Below, piece by piece: positions 10,861 through 24,048 of a stretch of DNA of 64,000 nt (its first letter is position 1; each line of letters begins with the position of its first letter). The stretch is from assembly GCF_004664715.2 (NCBI RefSeq), contig NC_051071.1:91767936-91831935 (forward strand), in the 5' to 3' direction. The translations under genes were made by a program, and so were the position numbers. This DNA comes from Peromyscus leucopus (Eukaryota > Chordata > Mammalia > Rodentia > Cricetidae). Below the pieces are notes generated by a model. It saw only the letters and a list, made by a program, of their open reading frames with translations. It had not been told where the DNA came from and made no database searches.

Positions 10861-13800
10861 GTTGTTGCCATGAGTTCTGGGGAGAAGAAATACTACTGCA
10901 AGGCGGGAGTTAAAGGTTTCCAAATACCCTGCCTGTTGTTTCCTGTCTTTATTCCTAGCTGTGGCCAATCTGCTACCAGCTGCACTTCAGTTTTCTGCAT
11001 CTTCCATTAACCTGACTTTGTGATGAACGGAATGTTCTCCGAGTCTGGCGATAAGAGAAGTGGAGAGGAAGGAGAGCCTGGTGGAGGAGGACAGCCTCCT
11101 TCCTGCCTCTTCCTGCCTCTTCCTCCGTGATTACCCACATGTGCAGTGCTGGGGATCAGATCCCGGGCTTCCTGCTTGTCAGGCCAGCACTCTATCTACT
11201 GAGCTACGTCCCAGACCCCACCTATGTGCCTCTACAAGTCCTACATGTAGTTTACTGTTAACAAATCAGACTTAAAGCTCCCTAGTTTATTTTGCTGCCA
11301 GGCTTGTCATTGGAGCCTGGTAAATGCGGGGAAACGACTACTTCATGAGTTCCTGGAGGTGAGTCCTTAAACAAGAAACACAGATCAAAAGCCTCTCCAA
11401 TGCCAAAGTCCTATAAAATGTCAGCATTTCAGGCCGCTCCAAGGTGTAAGCAGAAAACAATCCATGAGCAGGAGCACTGTTTCACAGAACAAACGAGAAT
11501 GCAGAGGCTCTGGCCCAGGACTGCCTGCTCCAATCCCTCAAGCTTCCACTCAGCCATCCTCCACCGAACACACCGTGCCTTCCAGGAACCCCAAAGCCCG
11601 CTGAGTCAGGAAAGAGCTTCAGTTAGGAGGCTCTCTGCAGATGTCCATGTTTTTAGAGGTCTGGAGTTTCAGTGAAGCCCCCCACCCCCACCCCACTACC
11701 ATGAAAAGGAGGTCACCAAGCTAGATGAAGGCTTGATCACGGTGGGAGGCAAGAGAGCAAGTGAGCCCCAGGGTCAGAAGGATGGAGCTGGGTAGAGGAG
11801 AGTCTGCTGCAGCTGTGAGGATGGCAGGACCCCCTCTCTTCACAGAAAAGTCCTTCCCATTCTTTTCACAACAGCTAAACAAAAGAGAGGGTTAGGACAA
11901 CTGCCTCCCACTTTCCTGTGTCTGTCCCTGTGCCCCCCATCGATGATCCCCTCCTGCTCCCGAAAGCCACGCTGCTTCCTGCTGGGGAGCCTCGCCTTCC
12001 TGACAAACTCACTAAGCTGTTGCTGTCCCAGGGCTGGGATCTGGGTTCAGGGCCAGTGTGCTCTTCTTTCTTATACACGTGAGTCCCCCAGAGAGCTGGG
12101 GCTCTGTGGGTCACTGGCACCGCACCAGTGCCCCATCAGCACTTGGTATTTACTCACAGCCAAGAGTGTCACTGCATGAGTGACAGAGTGAGCAGACTTG
12201 TAAACAAGCCAGAGATTAGCATGTGCTAATCAGAGACAAACCAACAAACACAGGTGAACAAGCTTCGTATCTGAAAACAACACAAGGATGAAAGCTGTGT
12301 AAAATACAGAACGGGACGAAGACAGCGGCTGAAAATGTAGACCCCTGCCAGCTGCCAAGTCAGTACTCGGGCTTATTTCCCCTGTGCCGAGAAGAAGCTG
12401 ACCAGTCATTTCCAAGGACTTCCTTTAAAAAACAGATTGATATACATATCAACAAACCCCACTATGGGCAAGACTTGGCCAAGGGGCAGCTGGAGATCGT
12501 GCTTTGTAGGCACACATAGACTTGTACCCCTCCTTCAATCTCACCAGGATGACAGAAGAGAGAGGGGGCTCTTAAAAAGCAGAATCCCGAAACCAAGACC
12601 ACAGCAATAAAACACTGGGGAACTGGGAGACTCGGAGCGGACAAAAGAGCCCAAACCTTGGCCGTTAGTGGCAAAGGCTGAGAGACAGTCAATTCATGTC
12701 ACAGCGGCTTCAAAAGCCCAGGCAATAGAGACATCGAACACCAAAGGAGCTGCTCAGGGCCGCACACAGTGGGGCAGGCTGGACTGCTGTACTGGAAGCC
12801 ATATGGCTCCCCTGAGCTCCCTCTGTCCCTCTGCTCATCCTCATGGGGGGGGGGGTCATGCACCCCGTAGAGAGGGTGACACTGAGGGTACCGGAAATGC
12901 CCAATCCCAGACACAGCCGAGAGCAAGGTGCCGCACCTGGAGGGACGGGCTGAGTGGACATCTACACGCTTTGAGCTCTGCTGACATCGGTGCTCAGCTT
13001 CATGGCTGCTGAAGCCGAATGGCCTTGGTCCTCTAGAGACAGCCTACGTTTGTTTCCTCCAGAACACGACATGTATTTGATTGTCCACATTCAGGAAAAG
13101 TGTCAGGACTGTGCCCTGCCCAGGAAGTTTGAGTATTGCTTTTCCCGTGTTGCTATGTCAGCTCATTTTATTAATACCCTTTTTTTTTTCTTCTTCTTCA
13201 AAAAAAGAGTTGGAAACAGCGAGACCTATACCCTGCAGGTGGAAACAGGAAGGCCTGCTTCATGGAAAACCTGATGAGTTAGGAGGAAAGATGCAGGGAG
13301 GGGGCACGGCCAGAACCTCCATATTCTTAACTGCTCCTGTATTGTTTTCGATGGATGATGCGGGCACGAGGCAAGAGCAAGGAAACTCACAGTTCTTTAA
13401 AAATTTAAAGGTAGTGTATAAGTAACTGGAAGACAGAGATGAGGAGGCGCAGGGGACTAGTTGAAGAGGCTCATCTTTCAAATAAAATGATTTATATAAT
13501 AAGAGAAGACAGGAAACAGGGGCAAGGAAGGAGAGAGACAAGAAAGAATGAGTGAAAGATCCAGGAAAGGTGACACACGCCTGTTACCTTAGTACTCAGG
13601 AGTCTGACACAGGAGGATGGCAAATTTGAGGCCAGTGTGGGCCACACAGTGAGTTCAAGGCCAACCTCTTCTACACTGAGATATCCTGCATCTCCCCCAC
13701 CCAAAAGACACAAGAAAGAGAAGAAAGGAAGGGGTGGAGAAAAGGAGGAATGGAATGAAGGACAAGCATCCTAGGCTGGGAGCCCAATTAATTCCCAGCA

Positions 13801-14586
13801 CGAAGTGTGAGAACCCATCTAAATCAAGGGACGTTACTATAAAGATGATTCCAGGAAGGGACGGCAGGTCACACAGGGCGAGAGTCAGAAATCTAAGGCT
13901 AAATGGCCTCAAACCCTCAGCAGCAATCTTTAGAGCTAGAAGAAAATGAGCGTTTTCAAAAGTCCAATGGGATTGTTTATGATCTAATAGTCTGTACCAT
14001 GCTCTTCTATCAAGGGTTTCTATAAAGTGAGGCTATTTCAGACTCACAACATAAAGCAAACATGTATTTCCCATGTTCCCTTTAAGCCAAGAAGGAGGAA
14101 GGCTTGGAATAAATGGCATAAGACATTAAATAGGTCCAGCTGGCTTAAAAATTGTTTTATTTTTAAGAGGGGTGGGGCAAAGGGAGCGCATGTGTGCCAG
14201 TGAGTTGATGCTGGACACAGGTGCTGGGAACCAAACCCGGGTTCCTGGAAGAAACGGCACACTCCTAAATGCCCAGCCATTTCCAGCTATCTTCTTGTGG
14301 ATGGATGGCAGGCATGGATGTCTTAAGAGATCATAAGAGCTGGCAGTCAGTAGACAAATTGATGATAAACGTCTAGAAAACTAAACTAATGAGGATGGGG
14401 TAGGGATAGGCAAGGGAACGCTACTGATCCTTGGAAAAACTAAAACACAGACAGGGAAAAGAATAGAACTAGCATGCTAAATGGCTAAATTGTGATTAGC
14501 ATGTGGGTAGTCAGAATCACAGAAACAGTGAGTCTTGATCTAACCAAGATTTCAGTGTGATTCTACTACAAGGTAAAAAAGGAAAC

Positions 14587-14969
14587 TGCTGTGGGACATC
14601 TTTCTGTCTGTTTTGAATATGTGTTGCTCTGATTGGTTGACAAATAAAGCTGTTTGGCCAATGGTGAGGCAGAATAAGGTTAGGCGGGACATTCCAACTG
14701 GAGAGAGAGAAAGAGGAAAGGAGAGGCAGAAGAGACGCCAGCCTGCTGTCCAGGGAGCAGCATGTATGGCACACAGGTAAAGCCACAGAACATGTGGTGA
14801 CATATAGATGAATAGAAATGGGCGGAGTTTAGTTATAAGAGCTAGCTAGCAAGAAGCTCGAGCCATAGGCCATGGCCATACAGTTCATAATTAATATAAG
14901 CCTCTGTGTGTTTATTTGGGTCTGAGCAGCTGTAGGACCGGGCAAGACACAGGAAAACTTCCAGCTACA
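14587..14969 (+). mobile_element. Solo LTR of an endogenous retrovirus
   Basis: A 383-bp element beginning TGCTGTGGGACATC and ending CCAGCTACA, flanked by GGAAAC (14581-14586) and GGAAAT (14970-14975), a 6-bp target duplication with one mismatch. It contains TGATTGGTTGACAAATAAAGC near its start and ATTAATATAAGCCTCTGTGT near its end, features I associate with a widespread cricetid/murid ERV LTR family. No internal retroviral sequence is attached, so it is a solo LTR left by recombination. It lies antisense to Tgfbr3. Confidence 0.75.
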
Positions 14970-16865
14970 GGAAATGGAAGCAAAATTGGGGCATCTGGGT
15001 AAAGTTACTCCAGAGAAAGAAAAAGAGTGGGTAGCGAGGGGTCTGGTCTTGCAGTAAGTCTGCAGAACTAATTCTGGTGTCACACTGTACACGTGCTATT
15101 TTGATGAGGTTAAAAACGTTTCCTACAAAACAAACACAAGAGCGTTGGTCCTCTAGGAAACAACAGCTACAAACACCCCTATGCCTTTGGAATGCATGTC
15201 ACCCGAGATGAGAAGTCTTGGACTAGAACTATGCCTACCCCCAACCATCCTCTCCTCCCTCATGTCTAAACAAGAGACAGAGTTTTAAAATGGTCTCCTC
15301 TAAACAGAATCATTGGAACCCGAAAGAGGATCTCACTCTGTCCAGAGTTGCTATAGGACAGTGGGAACCCTACCTTTTTAGACCAACAATGATTCTGGAA
15401 ACATAAAGAGTCACAATCCAAATCTGTGACTTGGTCTGTGCTGTGGGAAAGCTGGAAACATGGGCAGAGGGGAGCCATCCAAACGAAGGGTTGTTTTGGA
15501 CACAGAGGTAGATGCAGCCTGAACCCCCAAACAGACCATATAAGGTCTGAGTTCCAAAGTTGAGCTTACTGTGGAAATTAAAAAGGACTGAGTCAGTGTT
15601 TGGATGCCCATGGCTGCTTGCTGGCCACAGCATTCTGACCATCCCTGTTCATCTACACTTGCTGCTGGCTGACCCACATCAGAAATGTGCTGGGTTCTGA
15701 ATTGAGCCCTCCTTGTGTGTGTAGAGCACTAGATTAATTATGAGCTGCGTATAAAATGAACTGGGGGCCACAACCTCAACTGAAAAGAGATTCTGGAGTG
15801 GTGTTGTAAGCAGTGTCAACAGAGTTTAAGCCCAAAGGACAGTGTCTGTAGGCCTTTCAGTTTTTGAGTTGGCATAAACATAAACTGTTTTCTGGAAGGG
15901 CTTTGCGTTTGTCTTTAATCTATGTGCAAACTTTAATTTTGTATTAGCAATACTTTAAGCTCCCCTCGGAGGCTTTGGTTTGGAAGAAAGGGAGTCAGGA
16001 ACAACTACCTCCCAGTTCCTTGAGGAGCAGGACACAATACAATCAAGCTTTGCTCTCTCCTGGCTTGATGCGTGGCTGTGGACACATCTGGAATTGCCAG
16101 AGGGATCTCAGTGGGGTGTGCTTCCACAGTGAGTACCATCTCCTAGCCCTGTATTACACTCTTGGCTCCCTAGCCCGAGATGGACCATGTGGATTTCAAG
16201 ATCAGCTCTAAGACTGAAGCCCATTAGTGGCTGAGCAGACACATGGAAAACATCTGTGGTGACCAGCCCCACATAAAATCCTCAGGGTTACAGTCTTCTT
16301 GGAGTCCTTCCAAGTTCATCCCCAGCAGACAACACAGGGTGCCAAGTACCCTGGAACCTCCCCTGTGCAGGAGGTTGGAAAAAGTTGCAAAGAACTATTA
16401 GTTTGAGATCTAAACATGTCAGTATTGCTGTGATAATATTATTTACTCCAAAACTCGATTCTGCTAAAAGCTGTCCCTTTGGTTTTTTTTTTTCCTCCTG
16501 AACTTTCACATGGAGGAAACTCTTCAAATGATTCACAGGCATTTATGTAACGCTCAGAACCATCCCACTTAGGGCTCCGTTTTCTCTGACATGAAACACA
16601 TTTCACTCCAAGGCTGTTGGTTGGGAACAACAAACAATATCTGAGGACTCAAAGTTCCATCATTAAACACTCAGTTTTGGCCACTAGGCTGACTGTGGAG
16701 GGCTTGTGTTCCTTTGTGCCATAATCTAGAACACCTTCGTCAAGGGGTATGGAATTGAAGTGAAAATGCTGGTGGACAGAGCCAGACATGTGAACTAGCA
16801 GAAGGGCTCTGTCACAGATTTTCTCACCAGCTTGAGGCTTTGTCTAGCAACTATCAGAAAACACA

Positions 16866-17236
<371 letters not shown>

Positions 17237-18159
17237 ATGAGAACATTTACACACACATGCACATAAGAGAAGAAAATTTAAAGGTATGACGCCTGAGGCT
17301 CCCTTCAGTACGTCTCTTCCCTTCAAATTAGTCATCCTTCTGGTGAGGCTGGGTGAATAACTCAAGCTGAGGAAAAGGACTGCAGGGCTCAGTGGGTCCC
17401 TGGAGAATGAGTGAGGTTCAAGTTTGCTGCAGAACGATCAATCTAGCATGGTTTACCCAGGCTCCCAGCACACACTACAGGTATCCCAGAACAAACATGG
17501 CCTCACATCTATGCCGCCCCTTCCTGATCCGTAGGGAAGCTAAGGAAGAGCACTAGGAGAGAGCAGAGAGATTCCTTTCCACGGAGGGAGGGAACCCTGC
17601 CAGGCCTGTGTTCTGTATTGGCTTCCGAACAGGTTCAACCTTGGGGATGGGTGAGGATAGCTTTAATATTTTTGTTGCACTTATTTATGTTTTTCTAGTC
17701 ATAAAAACATATTTTGAAATTCTAAACTTTGTAAACTTAGGAGAGACTTGTTTATCAAAGATGGTCTGAGCTAGAGACCAGGGGATGGTGGTTTAGAGTC
17801 ACTGACGGGAACGCGGGTGGGTGGGCGTTCAATGGCCTGGCATCTGTGGAATAAGCAACTGGCTTCTCACATCCTGGGTAATGTTCAGTTTATTCCAAAG
17901 TCCTTTTCTTTGGAGGGATGTTTTCTAGTTAGTCCTACACAAACTTCCTTTAAATTCTAAGACAACATAGCTTTATTAGAAGCTGAACATCACCAACACT
18001 GTAAATGAACTAATATAGGATAAACATCTCTTCTAAGCATCACTTAGGCCAAGTTAAATTTTCAGCTTATTATTTCATCCATCCAACAAAATTGCTGAAT
18101 GTCTGTTACGTGACTGGTGCCCAGATATGCGCCAGCTGAGAGCAAGCAGTCACACCAAC

Positions 18160-18267
18160 CTGTGTGGGAATAGATGTACCACAAGGCCCCCGTCAAGAGT
18201 GCGCCGATCACAAACGCCGCAAACGCAATGCCCATCACGGTTAGCGTGTCCAGACCAATGAAAATCT
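18160..18267 (-). CDS. Tgfbr3: Tgfbr3 coding exon 12 of 13 (transmembrane helix)
   Basis: Encodes [15 protein letters not shown], then the rest of a long hydrophobic run ([17 protein letters not shown]), then SHT plus one base. This is the single transmembrane helix, almost invariant in mammals. The acceptor is CTCTTTTTAG before 18267. The donor is ACAG|GTTGGT after 18160, a non-ideal match to the consensus. Length is 108 nt; the phase is 1 at entry and at exit, so skipping would remove the membrane anchor in frame and leave a secretable product (a possibility, not shown). Confidence 0.97.
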
Positions 18268-18847
18268 CTAAAAAGAGGGAAACAGAAACATATACTTTAT
18301 GTAAGTCAGTCTTACACACTTCAATTTGATTCTCACTTTACTACGAGCATGGTCATAAAGCCTGGGTGCTGACTAGCTGTAAATTCAGACACTGTAATAA
18401 AGGTTACACTGAAATCTATATTTTGTTAATTGCAAATTTTCTGACAAAGGAAAAGGTGGATTGTTTGGGCTTTTAAATATTCTGTTAGCAATTTATTCTG
18501 AGGAAATACTTTTTAAATATAAATTCAGTTTTATTTTACTTTATTTGTATGACTCTTTCGCTTGAGTGCATGCATATGCACCACAGGTGTGCCTGTGGGA
18601 TCTCCTATCCTAGAACGGGGGTTACAGATGGCTATGAGTCACTATGTAGGTGCTGGGAACTGAACCTGGGTCCTCTGCAAGAGCAACAAGTGCTCTTAAT
18701 TATTGAAACATCTCTCCAGTTCTCCAAAAAGTCATTTTTTAAAAAAAGACATAAATTTTGTGATACTTTAAATCTGTGGTCTCATTGTCCTGGTCTGAGA
18801 ACCTAGGTGACTTGCAGTTCACAGGTGCTTAAGAAGGTAAAGTAACA

Positions 18848-18955
18848 GGTGTGGTGGGGCACGCCCTTAATCCCAGCACTGAGAGACAGGAGCAGACAGA
18901 TCAATATGAGTTCAAGGCCAGCCTGGCCTACATAGTGAATTCCCGGCCAACTAAG
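18848..18955 (+). mobile_element. B1 SINE, partial
   Basis: Carries the B1 core CTTAATCCCAGCACTGAGAG and GTTCAAGGCCAGCCTGGCC; truncated at the 3' end, passing straight into unique sequence. Confidence 0.85.
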
Positions 18956-20107
18956 GGGGAGGGGGATGAACATCCATCATCAAAACCAGACTCATTGCTT
19001 CTTGCTCATTGAGTATTTCCAAACAACGAGGCTCACTCACTACAGACATCATAGCCTTAGCGTCCTCTGCAATGTTTTTGTGAACACTTACAGAACAGGA
19101 AAGATGAAAGGGAGTGAGAAAAAGGAAAGAGAACAGAATGAATTATTCTGTGCCTCAGGACACTGAAGAACAGCCCCACTTACACAGCCTGCTGATGGAC
19201 ACCTCTCCAACCCCCACCTTTCCACGAAGAAAATTACTTCCCAGTGGGTTGCCATGTCAGTTTTACAGTCGGCAAAACATATAAAAGAACTAATTGTTCC
19301 TCTGCTTGGCAGAGATTTTTTATATTTGCAACTGATTTCAATTCACAGAAATCTGATATTTCCTTCCATTGAAGAAGAACCATCTTTGAGTTACGACAGT
19401 TTGTAAGGAAGTGTTTGGTAAAATAAAGATCTCTGTATATATATATATATATGTAAATTGAAGGTACAACTTTTCTCCATGACCTAAACATAATTTCTTT
19501 CCACTTCATTTGGAAGCAACACTAGCTAATCATTCTAGAAATGGAATCACTTTGCTTTGGAACTCACATGACACAAAAGATTCAGTTATATGCAAATGTG
19601 ATCCCTCAAAGGACTCTGTTAAGCATCTCCTGATAGAAGGAAGCAAGGCCCCTAGCTCCTCCAGATATACGCCTGCCTACTGGTGCGTTCACTTACATTC
19701 TGGGAAAATGAGGGTGACTCCACCCATCACAGATAAGAGGTAACACAAGATGAGTTATTACAACAGATGAGCAGTCCTGGGAAGGAACCAGAAACCAGGA
19801 AGAGCCTGGTAGAAGTTAGAATGACAGACCATCCCCTGTGTTTAATCTAGTCCACCGGACAGATGCAAAAAGGCAATGAGCTTTCTTATGCCTACAAATG
19901 CAAAGATAGATTGATGATAAATTTTTTAGTAAAAACATTCTGAAATTCCAAAGATAGAGAAATGTCTTTTATGAAAATCAGCCCAATGAGTATGATAGAA
20001 TGTCTATATGGTGTCTGTTTCTGGGTTTTTGGTACTCCTATTCCATAATCTTCTGGAAATAAACCACTTAGGACATGAAAGGGGCTTTCTATAAAAGTAC
20101 TATAAAG

Positions 20108-20265
20108 AATGACTTGTATCCAGTGCTCAGACATGGAGGCAGGTGGATCTCTGAGTTTAAGGCCAGCCTGATCCATATAGAGTGAGTTCTAGTACAGCCA
20201 AGGCTACATAGAGAAACCCTGTCTTGAAAAAACAAAACAAAAAGAAAAGAAAACCAACCAACAAC

Positions 20266-20325
<60 letters not shown>

Positions 20326-20329
20326 ACGA

Positions 20330-20393
<64 letters not shown>

Positions 20394-20414
20394 AGAAAGA
20401 AAGAAAAGAAGAGA
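20108..20414 (+). mobile_element. B1 SINE with (GA)n-(GAAA)n tail
   Basis: A B1 truncated at its 5' end with GGCCAGCCTGATCCATATAG and GAGAAACCCTGTCTTGAAAA is followed by a 145-bp pure-purine tract: about (GA)28 with one break, then about 18 GAAA units. On the Tgfbr3 sense strand this is a polypyrimidine tract. Confidence 0.85.
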
Positions 20415-21033
20415 ATGCTGTGTGTTTGTCTTGGGGTCAGCACTGGACACCAGCCCCAGGAGTCCCAGGGATGAAAACAACACATTATCCTCACACAGCA
20501 TCTAAAAGAACTTTGGGTGGGCGGCTGGAAGCCAAGGAGGACCCTGCTTCAGTGCCAATGATAACCATGGAAACTCACTTAAATATGTACAAAATGACAG
20601 TGGCCTAGGAGACTCCTAACTCATCGCTCTGTACCAGTGGTGTTGAATTGAATTCTCTCGCTTGCTCTCCTGGCTCTCCCCACCTTGAGCTCACGGTGAA
20701 GTTTCCTGTGCAGCACTTCTCTGAGCCGGGAATCATCCTTGGGAACTTGACGCAAACACTCTCACAGCACAACAGGAAAAAGCACGACGATAATTAACTT
20801 GGTAATGTGAGGTTGTAGCCGTCACACTCAGGCTACACGTGTCAGTGTGTCAACAAATTAGGATTTTAATACGGCAAAGGCAGAGACCAGGAAAAGGAAA
20901 GAGAAAGAAGGAAGGGCAGAGGGAAGGAGCCCAGGGCTCTCCTTATCAGTTGAGCTTGGCAAGTCTTCCACAACCAACACATTCTTAGAAAAGCCCAGAG
21001 GCATTGTCTGGAAATAGTTGCACAAAGACTTAC

Positions 21034-21081
21034 GTGGAGGAGGAGGAACTGGATTGGACTCCTTAGTGTTTGGAACATTTT
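21034..21081 (-). CDS. Tgfbr3: Tgfbr3 coding exon 11 of 13 (48-nt juxtamembrane exon)
   Basis: A 48-nt exon encoding (E)NVPNTKESNPVPPPP(Q), the extracellular stalk between the ZP domain and the membrane. It was placed because exon 10 ends in phase 1 and exon 12 needs a leading C. The acceptor CTTTTGTTTCAG precedes 21081, and the donor CCAC|GTAAGT follows 21034; both split codons come out as Glu and Gln, as in mouse. Four prolines are seen, one fewer than I recall in mouse. This stalk is where betaglycan is shed, so its length may matter. Skipping it would keep the reading frame (48 nt). Confidence 0.93.
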
Positions 21082-21164
21082 CTGAAACAAAAGCACAATG
21101 CATTCCATTTACACAAGAGATCATCAGACTCTCATCAGGTCACTTTTCTATCTGTTAATAAATA

Positions 21165-21218
<54 letters not shown>

Positions 21219-21455
21219 TGTGCCTGTGTCTATGTGTCTGTGTGCGTGTGTGTGCGCGCGTGTGCGTGTGTGCGTGTGTGCGTGTGCGTGTGCGTGTGTG
21301 TGTGTGTGTGAGTGCTACTAGAGGCCAGAAGAGGGTGTTGGATCTCCTGGAGCTGGAGTGGCTGTGAGCCACCTACCTTGGGAGCTGGGAACTGAACTCT
21401 GGCCCTCTGGAAGAGCAGTCAGAACTCCTAACTGCTGAGCCATCTCCCCAGCCCT
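21165..21455 (-). mobile_element. B2 SINE with long TG/CG-containing tail
   Basis: The minus-strand B2 head GGGGCTGGGGAGATGGCTCA ends at about 21455. The tail side continues into 145 bp of TG repeat with TGTGCGCGCGTGTGCGTG interruptions (21165-21310). Open frames of Cys-Val or His-Thr across it are artefacts. Confidence 0.85.
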
Positions 21456-21734
21456 GAACTAATAAGCCGTGTGTGAAACCACTGCCCGCGTTCCTCTTAA
21501 CACATCAAAAGCACATCTCAGAAACTTTAGCCACTGTATTTTGCTAATGGCCAATTACAGAGGCTCTCCACTTTGAAGGAAAGCTGAAGGCAAGCTCCTC
21601 AGTGTAAGGTCTTTGTATCTGACAGTGCGCATGTATTCATCTTTATAGTTACTTATACAAATACCACGCTTCTCCAGTATATTCCAACATTGTTCTCCCT
21701 TTTAAATATTCTTTTAAGAATCTACAGCTTTCAG

Positions 21735-21883
21735 TCAGGCACAGTGGTACAAGTCTTTAATCCTTGGAAGGCAGAGGCAGGCAGATCTCTGTGGGTTTGA
21801 GGACAAGTCTGGTCTGGTCTACATAGTGACCAGGGTTTCCGGACAGCCAGAGCTACACAGTGAGACCCTGTCTTGGGGAAAAA
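21735..21883 (+). mobile_element. B1 SINE
   Basis: Starts GTCAGGCACAGTGGTACAAG, contains TTTAATCCTTGGAAGGCAGA and ends AGTGAGACCCTGTCTTGGGG; nearly full length, moderately diverged. Confidence 0.85.
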
Positions 21884-23599
21884 TCTACGGCTTCATAACA
21901 TCGTTTCTTATCTCCTTAAGCACAGCGTTTAGTTCTCCCCCACTCGTCTACGTGCCAGATTCTCCCTCTCGGCATCACTCTCCAAATGTTCTCTCCTGCA
22001 GCATCCCCCAAAGTGAGTTCTCCAGGGTCCCCCAGTGACTACCCTTCGTGTGTACAGAGAAGAACAAACCCAGTCTGTTTAGCATGAGGTATAGTTCCCC
22101 CTCGCTCCCCTTCCCAGGTCCCTCCCAGGTGCTGGTGGCTCCTCCTTATTTACTGCCCCACTGGCTCCTCTCTGTCCTGGTCACATCACACTTTACAAGC
22201 TAATTTCTGTTTTGCTGGCCCGGGTTCTCTCCCTCAGGGCTGACTTCTCCCGCGGTTGCTCATCCCACCCCTCTCTGTTACACATGTCACATTCTAACAT
22301 GCTAGAGTGGCAGGGGGTGTGGAGGGTCCCAACATTTTTCTCATCTTGCCTTTAGGGGAAGCCTCATTGTGGCATAGAATCAGGCTTCCAGAAATGCCTG
22401 GTGAGGGGTGATTCAAATGCTGACGCCCTTTTGAAAATGGAGGAAACAAGAAATAAAGACAACCAAATACTTACGTGTGTCAATGCTTCTGTAATGCTTC
22501 ACGGTCTTATAATGCCGCAAGCTAAGGTTTTAGAGGATGCTAACCCCAGTCCTCTGAGGCAGTCAGGAAAAGAATTTGCGATTACTATTTTACAAATGGG
22601 TGGCCTGAGGTTCTGATATCCTGTGACCAGCCCAAGATCACATCTGGGAAGCATAGGGAAAGGGCTGAACCACAATTTCTGACTCCTGATTCATGGGCTC
22701 CAGGGGGTGGGGTGGCGGTGTCCCTGTCCTTAGCTAGGGAAACTCTGACGTAGTAACTGCTTGTGCACAGTACTTCCTGCTCTCCACAGTGAGAGGAGTT
22801 TCAACTAGGGTGAGGACACTGTGGCCTGAGATGGGAAATTGTAATTTGAAATGATTTGTTTAAGACAGCACAAAAGGAATATTGCATGAGGTGAAAACTA
22901 CATAAAATTCAAGTTCGCCCCATAAGCAGTGTTCCGTGGTTGTACACAGTCCGTATGATCTACAGCCATTTTCCTGCCGCAGCAGTGGAACCGGACACTT
23001 GAGACAGCGGCTGGACAGTCCCCAAACCAAATACACTATCTCTCCAGCTTTTTATAGAAAAAGCGTGAAGAACCCCTGGTTCAGACGCCTTTCTCTTGAA
23101 TTTTAAAAGTGGTCTGTGCTCAGTGCCTCTTGGTTTTAGCTTCATCGTCATTCAAAAAGAAGGACCCACTTAGTCTCTGAATTTATAGCAAAACATAAAG
23201 AGAACTTGTGAAATGTAGACCAAAATAATGCAAGTTGGCCTTTACAAAAATAAAAATAAATAATAAGGTTGACAGCGTGAGAGGAGATGGGATTCTAAAT
23301 TCTTGGGGTTAATCATCTCAATTGGACCAAGTTCAGTTCTGAAGAAGTAATCAACAACTGTACGGATCCCTGCTCTGAGCATCATGGCGGTCCTTTGATG
23401 AGGATACATTCAAGTTATATACATCAATACAATTACTAAGAAAATTAAGGTATTTTTAAAAATTAATTCAGAAGCCAGGCACAGTATATAACCCTATGAT
23501 CCCAACACCTGGGAGGTGGGAGCAGGATGGCCATGAGTTCAAGGCTGGCTTGGGCACACAGTGGCATCAGGGCCCAGTTTGACCCACAGAATGAGAACC

Positions 23600-23985
23600 T
23601 GTCTGTGACAGTTTGCTCTGACTGTTACTGCCTGGGAAGAGAGTCACCGAGGGACTGTCTGCTGGGTGGTCTGTAAGCATGTCTGTAAGGGGCTATCTTA
23701 ATGGATGTGGGAAGACCCAGCCCAGTGTGGGAGGCACTATTCCCAAGACAAGGGTCCTACATTTGCACAGGACTGGAGAAATGGAGCTGAGCATCAGCAA
23801 GCAAACGGCAGGCACACACACGCTTCTGCTCTTGACGGAGGGTGTGATCTGACTGGAAGTTCCTGCACTGAGTTCTTCCCAGCAATAGACTAAGTTAGGA
23901 TTAGAGCTAAGTGAACCCCTCTTCTTCAATGTGACTGTTTTTGTTTGGATATTTTATTACAGCAACAGAAATGAAGCTGGAACAC
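23600..23985 (+). mobile_element. Rodent interspersed repeat, family not assigned
   Basis: Segments such as GATGTGGGAAGACCCAGCCC and ATATTTTATTACAGCAACAG belong to a repeat I know from many rodent loci but cannot name with certainty. A related copy lies at about 63440-63700 on the same strand. No coding capacity. Confidence 0.6.
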
Positions 23986-24048
23986 GGTCTTAAAAAAATG
24001 ATACAACTTAGTATGCAGAACTCACACTCATTAAACTATACGTTTTCT

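Larger units (their letters stand above)
18268..21033 (-). other. Tgfbr3: Tgfbr3 intron between exons 11 and 12 (2.8 kb)
   Basis: Contains a minus-strand B2-family SINE (about 18525-18723), a plus-strand B1 (about 18848-18955), a short (TA)n at 19436-19453, a plus-strand B1 (about 20108-20245) and its GA/GAAA tail (20270-20414). The stretches 18960-19430, 19460-20100 and 20420-21033 show nothing recognisable. Confidence 0.85.

Noticed and set aside
11135..11216. tRNA-like gene
   Set aside because: It is an ID-type SINE head (tRNA-derived) with diverged A and B boxes and no intact cloverleaf; the same applies to 6897-6975, 8118-8190, 8500-8573, 41105-41180 and 60248-60325.
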